NCBI RefSeq assembly: GCF_900110555.1
Contig: NZ_FOEE01000007.1
Coordinates: forward strand, 1-64,000
Source of the DNA: Trujillonella endophytica
Lineage (GTDB): Bacteria > Actinomycetota > Actinomycetes > Mycobacteriales > Geodermatophilaceae
Direction of reading: 5' to 3'
Length of the DNA: 64,000 nucleotides
The notes beneath the pieces were generated by a model that saw nothing but the letters and a program-made list of their open reading frames with translations, made no database searches and was not told the origin of the DNA. Shown here piece after piece: positions 1 to 15,783 of the stretch (the first letter of the stretch is position 1; every line of letters starts with the position of its first letter). The position numbers were made by a program, and so were the translations under genes.

Positions 1-169
1 CGGTATTAGCCCCAATTTCTTGGAGTTATCCCAGAGCTGAGGGCAGGTTGCCCACGTGTTACTCACCCGTTCGCCACTGATCCCCCCGCAAGCGGAGTTC
101 ACCGTTCGACTTGCATGTGTTAAGCACGCCGCCAGCGTTCGTCCTGAGCCAGGATCAAACTCTCCGTAG
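1..169 (-). rRNA. rrs: 16S rRNA gene, 5' end only
   Basis: Read on the minus strand, this is the start of a bacterial 16S rRNA. The universal 27F primer site is the reverse complement of 143-162 and is followed by the standard helix around 'ACGCTGGCGGCGTGC'. The mature 5' end is placed about 7 bases upstream of that site by analogy with E. coli. The gene continues beyond base 1 of the window, so only about 170 bases are seen. Its leader and promoter lie at higher coordinates. Confidence 0.97.
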
Positions 170-453
170 ATGATTTGATCACAGCTGAGAACCGCGAGCT
201 GACACTCGCGATATCAATCAACCAAAGGAATCCCAAACACCACACAACCAAAGCTGCGCAGTGCACGGGGTAAAACTTGGCACTGACTTTCGGCACGCTG
301 TTGAGTTCTCAAGGAACGGACGCGCGAAGAACCGGACTCCCAGTGGAAGTCGTCGTCAACGGCGGCTTGTCCTGCTCTGCGCCGCATCCGGGGCGACCCT
401 CGCGGGCCCTCCCCCTCGCGGCCCCTCCCGGGGTCCCGCGCGGCGCAGAGAGA
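170..453 (-). promoter_or_regulatory. rRNA operon leader
   Basis: This is the transcribed leader between the rRNA promoter and mature 16S RNA. It is clearly more AT-rich than its surroundings. At 301-312 it holds TTGAG-tt-CTCAA, which on the minus strand reads TTGAGAACTCAA. That element is conserved in actinobacterial rRNA leaders and belongs to the processing and antitermination region. A small hairpin (CGCGAG / CTCGCG) lies at 193-210. No protein gene is credible here. Confidence 0.75.
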
Positions 454-483
454 AAGTTACGCGCCCGCCGGAGCCCGTGTCAA
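454..483 (-). promoter_or_regulatory. rRNA operon promoter
   Basis: On the minus strand a perfect -35 TTGACA (483-478) is separated by 18 bases from a -10 TAACTT (459-454). Near-consensus housekeeping promoters are rare in DNA this GC-rich and are typical of rRNA operons. Transcription would start near 447 and run through the leader into 16S rRNA. Upstream elements, if present, would overlap the 3' flank of tyrS. Confidence 0.75.
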
Positions 484-494
484 ACCGGTCCGGG

Positions 495-542
495 GGTGAC
501 GGTCGACACCCGGCCGGAACCGGCGCGTCACCTCGCGTTCAC
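495..542 (-). terminator. possible tyrS terminator
   Basis: GGTGACG (495-501) pairs with CGTCACC (536-542), and the 34-base loop holds further CCGG complementarity. It lies 16 bases beyond the tyrS stop codon and just upstream of the rRNA promoter, where a terminator is expected. There is no U-tract, which is common in actinobacterial terminators. Confidence 0.4.
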
Positions 543-557
543 ACGCCCGGAGGCTCC

Positions 558-1844
558 TCAGGGCGCTGCCGGGCGTCGCTGCACGCCGGCCACGGCCCGC
601 TTGCCGCGGCGCAGCACGAGCCATCCCCCGGGGAGCCACGCGTCCTCCTGCGGGACGGCGTCGGCGTCGGTCACGCGCTCGTTGTTCAGGTAGGCGCCGC
701 CCTCCTTCACGGTCCGGCGTGCCTCGGAGAGGCTGGCCGCCAGGCCGGTCTGCTGGAACAGCTGCGCGATGGTCGGGACCTCGCCGTCGACGGTCACGCT
801 GCCCGCCTCCTGGAGGGCGGCGCCGAGCGTCTCCGGCCCCAGGGCGGACAGCTCGTCACGGCCGAACAGGGCCCGGCCCGCGGCCTCGGCCTGGCGGAGC
901 TCCTCGGCGCCGTGCACCAGGAGCGTGAGCTCCTCGGCCAGGGCCCGCTGGGCCGCGCGGGACGCCGGCCGTTCCTCGCTCTCGGCCACCAGGGCCGCGA
1001 CCTCCTCCGCCGGCCGCTCGGAGAACAGCGGCAGCCACGTCCGCGCGTCGGCGTCGTCGGCGTTGAGCCAGAACTGGAAGAACGCGTACGGCGACGTCAG
1101 CGCCGGGTCGAGCCAGACGGTGCCGCTCTCGCTCTTGCCGAACTTCTGCCCGTCGGCCTTGGTCACCAGCGGCGTGGAGAGGGCGTGCACGCCCGCGCCC
1201 TCGGTCCGGCGCACCAGGTCGATGCCGGCGGTCAGGTTTCCCCACTGGTCGGAGCCGCCGCTCTGCAGCGTGCACCCGTGGCGCCGGTGCAGCTCGCGGA
1301 AGTCGTTGGCCTGCAGGATCTGGTAGCTGAACTCCGTGTAGCTGATGCCGGCCTCGGAGTTGAGGCGGGCCGACACCGCCTCCTTCGCCAGCATCCGGCC
1401 CACCCGGAAGTGCTTGCCCAGGTCCCGGAGCAGGTCGATCGCCGACAGCGGCGCCGTCCAGTCCAGGTTGTCGACGTAGATCGGTGGTCGCAGGCCGTCG
1501 CGCTCCGCGGGGGCGTCGAGGAAGGGCGCGACCTGGCGGCGGATGCTCGCCACCCACTCGGCGACCGTGGAGCGCTCGGTCAGCTGGCGCTCGGCGGTCG
1601 GCCGCGGATCGCCGATCAGACCGGTCGCGCCCCCGACCAGCACGATCGGCTGGTGCCCGGCCCGCTGCAGGGCCCGCAGGACCATGAACTGCAGCAGGCT
1701 GCCCACGTGCAGGCTGGGCGCCGTGGGGTCGAAGCCGCAGTAGTAGGTGACCGGGCCGGCGTCCAGGTGCGCGCGCAGCGCCTCCTCGTCGGTGGTCTGG
1801 GCGATCAGCCCGCGCCGGTGCAGCTCGTCGATCACATGGCTCAC
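558..1844 (-). CDS. tyrS: tyrosyl-tRNA synthetase
   Basis: This class I aminoacyl-tRNA synthetase charges tRNA-Tyr with tyrosine in the cytosol. The protein is 428 residues, the usual length. The HIGH-type motif appears as HVGS (about residues 46-49), the tyrosine pocket segment as YCGFDPTAPSLH, and the KMSKS-type loop as KFGKS (about 230-234), the normal form in bacterial TyrRS. The last 70 residues match an S4 RNA-binding domain. The GTG start at 1844-1842 overlaps the stop of the upstream mpg gene in a GTGA, indicating translational coupling. The reading frame stays open further upstream, but that part only shadows mpg. The mpg-tyrS order is also found in mycobacteria. Confidence 0.97.
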   Translation of the reverse strand: MSHVIDELHRRGLIAQTTDEEALRAHLDAGPVTYYCGFDPTAPSLHVGSLLQFMVLRALQRAGHQPIVLVGGATGLIGDPRPTAERQLTERSTVAEWVASIRRQVAPFLDAPAERDGLRPPIYVDNLDWTAPLSAIDLLRDLGKHFRVGRMLAKEAVSARLNSEAGISYTEFSYQILQANDFRELHRRHGCTLQSGGSDQWGNLTAGIDLVRRTEGAGVHALSTPLVTKADGQKFGKSESGTVWLDPALTSPYAFFQFWLNADDADARTWLPLFSERPAEEVAALVAESEERPASRAAQRALAEELTLLVHGAEELRQAEAAGRALFGRDELSALGPETLGAALQEAGSVTVDGEVPTIAQLFQQTGLAASLSEARRTVKEGGAYLNNERVTDADAVPQEDAWLPGGWLVLRRGKRAVAGVQRRPAAP

Positions 1845-2485
1845 GGGTGCTGATCCTGCCCCGTGCCGCGCCGGGCCCTCCGGCCACCCGCGCGGAAGGG
1901 GCTCACCGTGTCCGAGTCCGCGTCCCAGAACCGCCACGGCAGGTCCGTCGCCGTGCTGATCCCGACCCGCGGCCCGGCGGTGACCGCCGGCGGCGGCGTG
2001 CCCGCGTGCAGCCGCACCGGGGAGTCGGGGTCGAGCAGGTCCGCGCCGCGGTCGCCCGGACCGATCGCCAGCGCCTGCGTGAGCCGGGCCGGGCCGCGCG
2101 CCAGGTCGCGGGCCACCCGGGCGGCCGGACGGCGGGCGCGCGCCACCCCCTCCCCCGCGACGACCTCGCCGGCCCGCAGGAGCACCGCCGCCCCGCGACC
2201 CTCGGGACCGACGACGACGTTGGCGCACCAGTGCACGCCGTAGCTGAAGTACACGTACAGCCGCCCGGGCGGGCCGAACATGATCGCCGCGCGCGGGGTC
2301 GGGCCGCGGTGGGCGTGCGACGCCGGGTCCTCCCCGGCCCCCGAGTACGCCTCGACCTCGGTCAGCCGCAGCCCGACCCGCCCCTCCGGCCGGTCGGTGA
2401 CCACCCAGCAGCCCAGCAGAGCCGGGGCGACGACGTCGACCGGCCCGAGCAGCTCGTCGGCGGTGAGCAGTCGTCCCGGCGTCAC
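1841..2485 (-). CDS. mpg: DNA-3-methyladenine glycosylase
   Basis: This 214-residue protein belongs to the AAG/MPG family, which removes alkylated purines such as 3-methyladenine and starts base excision repair. Family landmarks are the catalytic segment TEVEAY near residue 43, then a SHAHRGPTPR stretch, the FGPPGRLYVYFSYG strand with the substrate-intercalating tyrosine, and ARGPARLTQAL. It lies 4 bases downstream of argH on the same strand and overlaps tyrS by 4 bases, so it is probably co-transcribed with both. The last 20 residues are arginine- and glycine-rich and probably disordered. Confidence 0.93.
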   Translation of the reverse strand: MTPGRLLTADELLGPVDVVAPALLGCWVVTDRPEGRVGLRLTEVEAYSGAGEDPASHAHRGPTPRAAIMFGPPGRLYVYFSYGVHWCANVVVGPEGRGAAVLLRAGEVVAGEGVARARRPAARVARDLARGPARLTQALAIGPGDRGADLLDPDSPVRLHAGTPPPAVTAGPRVGISTATDLPWRFWDADSDTVSPFRAGGRRARRGTGQDQHP

Positions 2486-2489
2486 CGGG

Positions 2490-7766
<5,277 letters not shown>

Positions 7767-7770
<4 letters not shown>

Positions 7771-8918
7771 GTGGAGTACGCCGAGTTCTCGTGCACGTAG
7801 GCGATGGACAGGTCGTTGGTCCAGATCGTCGCCTGCTCGGCGCCGGCCCGGAGGTCGACGTCGATGGTGATGGTCCGGCCGGTGAGGTCGACGCCCTCCC
7901 GCGGGTCGCCGATCGCCCCGCCGCGGCAGACGGGAACGCCGTTGATGATCACGTCGACCCGGTCGGGCTCGAACGCGGCATCGGTGGTGCCGATCGCGGC
8001 CAGCACCCGGCCCCAGTTGGGGTCGTTGCCGAACAGCGCCGTCTTCAGCAGGTTGTTGCGCGCGCAGGCGCGGCCGGCGGTGAGCGCGTCCTGCACGGTC
8101 GCGGCGTTGCGCACCGTGATCGCGATGTCCTTGGTGGAGCCCTCGGCGTCGGCGAGCAGCTGCATCGCGAGGTCGGTGCAGGCGGCCGTCAGCGCCGCGG
8201 TGAACTCCTCGGCGGTCGGGGTCACCCCGCTCGCGCCGTTGGCCATGACGATCACGGTGTCGTTGGTCGACAGGCAGCCGTCGGAGTCGACCCGCTCGAA
8301 GCTGACCGCCGTCGCCCGCGCCAGGGCCGGCTGCAGCAGCTCGGCCGGCACGACGGCGTCGGTGGTGAGGACGACGAGCATCGTGGCCAGGCTGGGGGCG
8401 AGCATGCCCGCGCCCTTGGCCATGCCGCCGACGGTCCAGCCCGCCCCCTCGACCGCCGTGGTCTTGGGCACCGAGTCGGTGGTCATGATCGCGCGGGCCG
8501 CGGCGGGCCCGCCGTCGGCCGACAGCGCCTGCGCCGCCCCGGTCACGCCCGGCAGGAGCCGGTCCATGGGCAGCCGGACGCCGATCAGGCCGGTGCTGGC
8601 CACGGCGACGTCGATCGCGCCCAGGCCGAGCTGCGCGGCGGCGTGCTCGGCGGTGGCGTGGGTGTCGGCGAAGCCGTCGGCACCGGTGCAGGCGTTGGCG
8701 CCGCCGGAGTTGAGGACGACGGCCCGCAGCCGGCCGGTGGACAGGACCTGCCGGCTCCAGGTGACGGGGGCGGCGGGGAAGCGGTTGGTCGTGAAGACGG
8801 CGGCCGCGGCGTCGTCCGGTCCGTCGTTCACGACCAGGGCGACGTCGGCGGCGCCGCTGGACTTGAGCCCGGCGGCGACGCCGGCGGCCCGGAAGCCCTG
8901 GGGGGTGGTGGTGCTCAC
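7767..8918 (-). CDS. argJ: ornithine acetyltransferase / acetylglutamate synthase
   Basis: ArgJ recycles the acetyl group from acetylornithine to glutamate and often also makes acetylglutamate from acetyl-CoA. The 383-residue protein has the self-cleavage region [14 protein letters not shown]. The Ala-Thr bond there is the expected autoproteolysis site, and the exposed Thr is the nucleophile. The [10 protein letters not shown] and [17 protein letters not shown] segments are also diagnostic. Starts at GTG 8918, 25 bases after the argC stop. Confidence 0.96.
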
Positions 8919-8943
8919 TGGGCGTCCTCGGTTGCGTAGCCGG

Positions 8944-10017
<1,074 letters not shown>

Positions 10018-10102
10018 TCATACCGGTTTCCGGGCGCGGAGCATGTCGCGCGCGAGGGGCTCGCCCGGGCGAGCGTTCCGCGCACGACAGGCTTCCCGGG
10101 CC

Positions 10103-10315
10103 TCAGGAGGCGGTCGACACCCCGTAGCCGGCGAGCTTGGCCGCGGCGTCGGTGACGCCGCGGGAGAACCGGCGCAGGTACTCGGCCTCGAGCTGGTCGG
10201 TGCGCTCGCGGTGGTTGGCCCAGGCGTCGGCGGAGCCGGTCCGCAGGATGTCGTGCCGCTTCTCGTAGAGGTGGTTGAGCTCGCGGTTCAGGTCCTCGTC
10301 GGAGATCTCCGCCAT
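10103..10315 (-). CDS. small DUF6158-like protein
   Basis: A 70-residue charged helical protein of the type MAEISDEDLNRELNHLYEKR, followed by DILRTGSADAWANH and ELEAEYLRRF-like segments. It resembles the small actinobacterial DUF6158 family from memory, with no known function. There is no signal peptide or membrane segment. I chose the ATG at 10315 over one six codons upstream because family members begin near this point. It lies about 90 bases upstream of the argC operator on the same strand, so it is probably a separate unit. Confidence 0.6.
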   Translation of the reverse strand: MAEISDEDLNRELNHLYEKRHDILRTGSADAWANHRERTDQLEAEYLRRFSRGVTDAAAKLAGYGVSTAS

Positions 10316-10373
10316 GGCCGGTGGTTGCAGCATGGCCCCGACCCTAGGCAGCGCGGGGCGCTCCCGCAGCCCG

Positions 10374-11183
10374 TCAGCCGAGCGGATCGCCGTCGCCCCA
10401 GGGGCGCAGCCGCAACCGTCGCGCGTCGCCCTCCGGGCCGCGGCGGGCGAGGTCCTCCGGCGCGTCGTTGTTCACGTGCAGGAACCGCCCCGACCAGGCG
10501 TCGAGCTCCCCGGCCGCGATCGCCGCGACCATCCGCACCACCCGGTCCGGCGGCGTCCAGTCGGTCTGCCCCTGCCACATGGGCATCCCCCGGGTCATCG
10601 GGGTGTCCACCAGCCCCGGGGCGACGTCGAAGGCGTGCACGTCCGACCCCTCCAGCGCGCCCTGCAGCGCCTCGGTCAGCCGCATGAGCCCGGTCTTGGC
10701 CACCGAGTACGCGGAGTACTCCGGCCGGGCCCGCAGGCTCATCCCGCTGGCGAGGTTCACGATCCGGCCGCGGTTGCGCAGGACCATCCACGGCACGACC
10801 GCGCGGCACAGCAGGAAGCCGCCGAGCACGTGGCCGGAGACGACGTCCCACCACTGGTCGGGATCGGCCTCCCACAGCGGCTCCTCGGCCGCGTCGACGC
10901 CGCCGGCGTTGTTGACCAGCAGGTCCACGCGCCCCAGGTGCTCGGTCACCTCGGCGACCGCGGCCTCGACGGCGGCGCGGTCGGTGACGTCGGCGGTCAC
11001 GGCCAGGGTGCGCGCACCGGTGGCGGCGGCGACCTCGTCCATCGCCGTCGCCAGCCGGTCGCCGGTGCGCGCGAGCCCGGCGACGGCCATCCCGCGGGCG
11101 GCCAGGCCCTCGGCGAGCGCCCGGCCGATGCCGGAGCTCGCGCCGGTGACCAGGGCGACCCCGGTCAGGCCGTCGTCAGCCAC
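10374..11183 (-). CDS. SDR family oxidoreductase
   Basis: A classical short-chain dehydrogenase/reductase of about 269 residues. The nucleotide-binding motif is TGASSGIG, followed by NNAGG (instead of NNAG plus A). In the catalytic set, the serine falls in NLASGMS and the YxxxK in YSVAK. The C-terminal 20 residues are arginine-rich. The GTG start at 11183 overlaps the end of pheT by 8 bases; a GTG four codons earlier is also possible. The substrate cannot be told from sequence. Confidence 0.88.
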   Translation of the reverse strand: MADDGLTGVALVTGASSGIGRALAEGLAARGMAVAGLARTGDRLATAMDEVAAATGARTLAVTADVTDRAAVEAAVAEVTEHLGRVDLLVNNAGGVDAAEEPLWEADPDQWWDVVSGHVLGGFLLCRAVVPWMVLRNRGRIVNLASGMSLRARPEYSAYSVAKTGLMRLTEALQGALEGSDVHAFDVAPGLVDTPMTRGMPMWQGQTDWTPPDRVVRMVAAIAAGELDAWSGRFLHVNNDAPEDLARRGPEGDARRLRLRPWGDGDPLG

Positions 11184-13662
11184 GGAGGACCGCACCCGTC
11201 CGCTCGCCGGCCAGCGCGACGGCCCGCTGCCGCACCTCCCCCGCTTCCTCGCCGGTCAGGGTGCGGTCGGGCGCGCGCAGCGTGAGCGCGTACGCGAGGG
11301 ACTTCTGGCCCTCGGGCACCGGCGCCCCCGTGTAGACGTCGAAGAGGCGGATCGACTCCAGCAGCGCGCCGGCACCGTCGCGCAGCGCGGCCTCGACGTC
11401 CGCGGACGCCACCTCCGCCGCCACCACGAGCGCCAGGTCGGTGAGCACCGGCGGGAACGCGGAGATCGGCGGGCCGACCGGCACGGGCGCGGCGGGCAGC
11501 GCGTCGACGTCGAGCTCCATCACCGACGTCCGTGGCGGCAGCTCCAGCGCCGCGCACACCCGGGGGTGCAGCTCGCCCGCGTACCCGACCACCGCGTCAC
11601 CGACGAGGAGCTCGGCGCAGCGGCCCGGATGCCAGGGCGCCCGGTCCCCCGCCCGGACGGTCAGCTCGACCCCGGCGGTCTGCGCGACCAGCCGGGCGGC
11701 CTGGACGGCGTCGGCCCACTCGGCGGGCCGGCCCGCGCCCCACCACCCGCGGGCCTCGCGGGAACCGGTGAGCGCCACGGCGACGTGCCACGGCTGCGCC
11801 GGCACCGCACCGAGCACCGCGGCGAGCGTCGCGTCGTCGGGCCGCCGGTCCACCCCCGGCAGCGGCGCCGGGGCGCGCCGCGCTCCGGGGAACACCGCGC
11901 CGTGCTCGAACAGCGCCACGTCGCGCTGGCCGCGGGCCAGGTTGCGCGCCAGCGTGGCGAGCAGGCCGGGCAGCAGCGTGGTGCGCAGCGCCGGCTCCTC
12001 CTCCGACAGCGGGTTGCGGACGACGACGACCTGCCGGCGCTCGTCGTCGGCGGGCAGGCCGAGCGCGTCCAGCGCCGCCTCGCCGACGAACGGGTAGGCG
12101 GGCGCCTCGACGTAGCCGGCCTCGGCGAGCGTCCGCCCGATGCTGCGGCGGCGGCGCTGACCGTCGGTGAGCCCCCGGCCCGGCGGCGCGGTGGGCAGCA
12201 CCGACGGGATGTCGTCGTAGCCGGCCAGCCGCAGCACCTCCTCGACCAGGTCGGCGGGGTCGGTGAGGTCCGGGCGCCAGGACGGCGGGGTGACCGAGAG
12301 GGGGCCCTCGGCGCCCTCGACCGCGCAGCCGACGGCGGTGAGCAGCTCGACCACCCGCGCCGGCGGGTAGGCCACCCCGGCGACACGGGAGGGCTTCGAC
12401 GCCTCGAGCGGGATGGGCACGCGCGGGCGGCGGGTGTCCACGTCGACCGCCGAGCCGACCACCCGGGCGCCGCCGTACCGCGCCAGCAGCTCCGCGGCGC
12501 GGACCAGCGCGGCCGTCGTCATCTCCGGGTCGACCCCGCGCTCGAACCGCTTGGCCGCCTCGCTGGGCAGCCGGTGCCGGCGGGCGGTGCGGGCCACCCC
12601 GGTGGGCTCCCAGTGCGCCGCCTCCAGCAGGACGGATGTCGTCCCGTCGCCGATCTCGGTCGTGGCGCCGCCCATGACCGCCGCCAGGCCGATCGGGCCG
12701 GTGTCGTCGGTGACGAGCAGGTCGTCGGCGTCCAGTGCGCGGTCGGCGCCGTCGAGGGTGGTCAGCCGCTCCCCCGCCCGCGCCCGGCGGACGACGATGG
12801 GGCCGGTCACCGCGTCGCGGTCGAACGCGTGCATCGGCTGCCCGAGCTCGAGCATCACGTAGTTGGTGACGTCGACGGCCAGCGAGATGCTGCGCACGCC
12901 GGACTGGGCCAGCCGGCGGCGCATCCACCAGGGGCTGGGCGCGGACGGGTCCAGGCCCTCCAGCGCGATCATCGAGAAGCGGTCGCAGCGGTCGGCGTCC
13001 TCGACCCGCACCTGCCAGGCCGGCTCGCCGGACCAGGCGGGGAGCCCGACCGCGCCCGGGTCGCGCCGGTCCACGCCCAGGCCGGTGCCCATCTCGCGGG
13101 CGATGCCGCGCATCGACAGGCAGTAGCCGCGGTCGGGCGTGACCGCGAGCTCGATGACGACGTCGTCCAGGCCGACGAGCGGCCCGGCGGGGGTGCCCGG
13201 CGCCGGAGCGTCGTCCCCCAGCACGAGGATCCCGGCGTGGTCGTCACCGACGCCCAGCTCGCGGACCGAGCAGATCATCCCGTCGGAGATCCGGTCGTAG
13301 GTCTTCCGCGAGGCGATCTCGAAGCCGCCGGGCAGCACGGCCCCGGGCAGCGCGACGACGACGGCGTCGCCGGCGGCGAAGTTCCGGGCGCCGCAGACGA
13401 TGCCGACGACTCCGCCCCGCCCACCGTCCCCGGCAACGGCCTCCCCGACGTCGACCCGGCAGAACCGGATCGGCTTCTTGAAGTCGGTCAGCTCCTCGAT
13501 CTCCAGCACCCGGCCGACCACGAGCGGGCCGGTGACCGGCTCGGGGCGGTGGATCTCCTCCACCTCGAGGCCGAGCCGGACGAAGGCGGAGTCGAGGTCC
13601 TCGACGCTCGTCCCGGCGGGGACGTCGACGTACTCGGCCAGCCAGCCGATGGGGACCCGCAT
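11176..13662 (-). CDS. pheT: phenylalanyl-tRNA synthetase beta subunit
   Basis: PheT forms the alpha2-beta2 synthetase with PheS and does editing and tRNA binding. The 828-residue protein shows the expected order: N-terminal domain (MRVPIGWLAEYVD), an EMAP-like tRNA-binding domain (about 40-150), the B3/B4 editing region, the B5 domain (about 400-470), a catalytic-like core, and a C-terminal anticodon-binding FDX-ACB domain (SAFPPVLTDLALVV onward). Its ATG directly follows the pheS stop. The opposite strand carries a 4.7 kb open frame that is only a GC-rich shadow. Confidence 0.97.
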   Translation of the reverse strand: MRVPIGWLAEYVDVPAGTSVEDLDSAFVRLGLEVEEIHRPEPVTGPLVVGRVLEIEELTDFKKPIRFCRVDVGEAVAGDGGRGGVVGIVCGARNFAAGDAVVVALPGAVLPGGFEIASRKTYDRISDGMICSVRELGVGDDHAGILVLGDDAPAPGTPAGPLVGLDDVVIELAVTPDRGYCLSMRGIAREMGTGLGVDRRDPGAVGLPAWSGEPAWQVRVEDADRCDRFSMIALEGLDPSAPSPWWMRRRLAQSGVRSISLAVDVTNYVMLELGQPMHAFDRDAVTGPIVVRRARAGERLTTLDGADRALDADDLLVTDDTGPIGLAAVMGGATTEIGDGTTSVLLEAAHWEPTGVARTARRHRLPSEAAKRFERGVDPEMTTAALVRAAELLARYGGARVVGSAVDVDTRRPRVPIPLEASKPSRVAGVAYPPARVVELLTAVGCAVEGAEGPLSVTPPSWRPDLTDPADLVEEVLRLAGYDDIPSVLPTAPPGRGLTDGQRRRRSIGRTLAEAGYVEAPAYPFVGEAALDALGLPADDERRQVVVVRNPLSEEEPALRTTLLPGLLATLARNLARGQRDVALFEHGAVFPGARRAPAPLPGVDRRPDDATLAAVLGAVPAQPWHVAVALTGSREARGWWGAGRPAEWADAVQAARLVAQTAGVELTVRAGDRAPWHPGRCAELLVGDAVVGYAGELHPRVCAALELPPRTSVMELDVDALPAAPVPVGPPISAFPPVLTDLALVVAAEVASADVEAALRDGAGALLESIRLFDVYTGAPVPEGQKSLAYALTLRAPDRTLTGEEAGEVRQRAVALAGERTGAVLRG

Positions 13663-15749
<2,087 letters not shown>

Positions 15750-15783
15750 CCTGACCCGGCCGGGTGGGATCGCCCGCGGCCGG

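Noticed and set aside
170-557. tRNA gene in the rRNA leader
   Set aside because: No cloverleaf or TTCGA-type T-loop could be placed; the region matches an rRNA leader and promoter.
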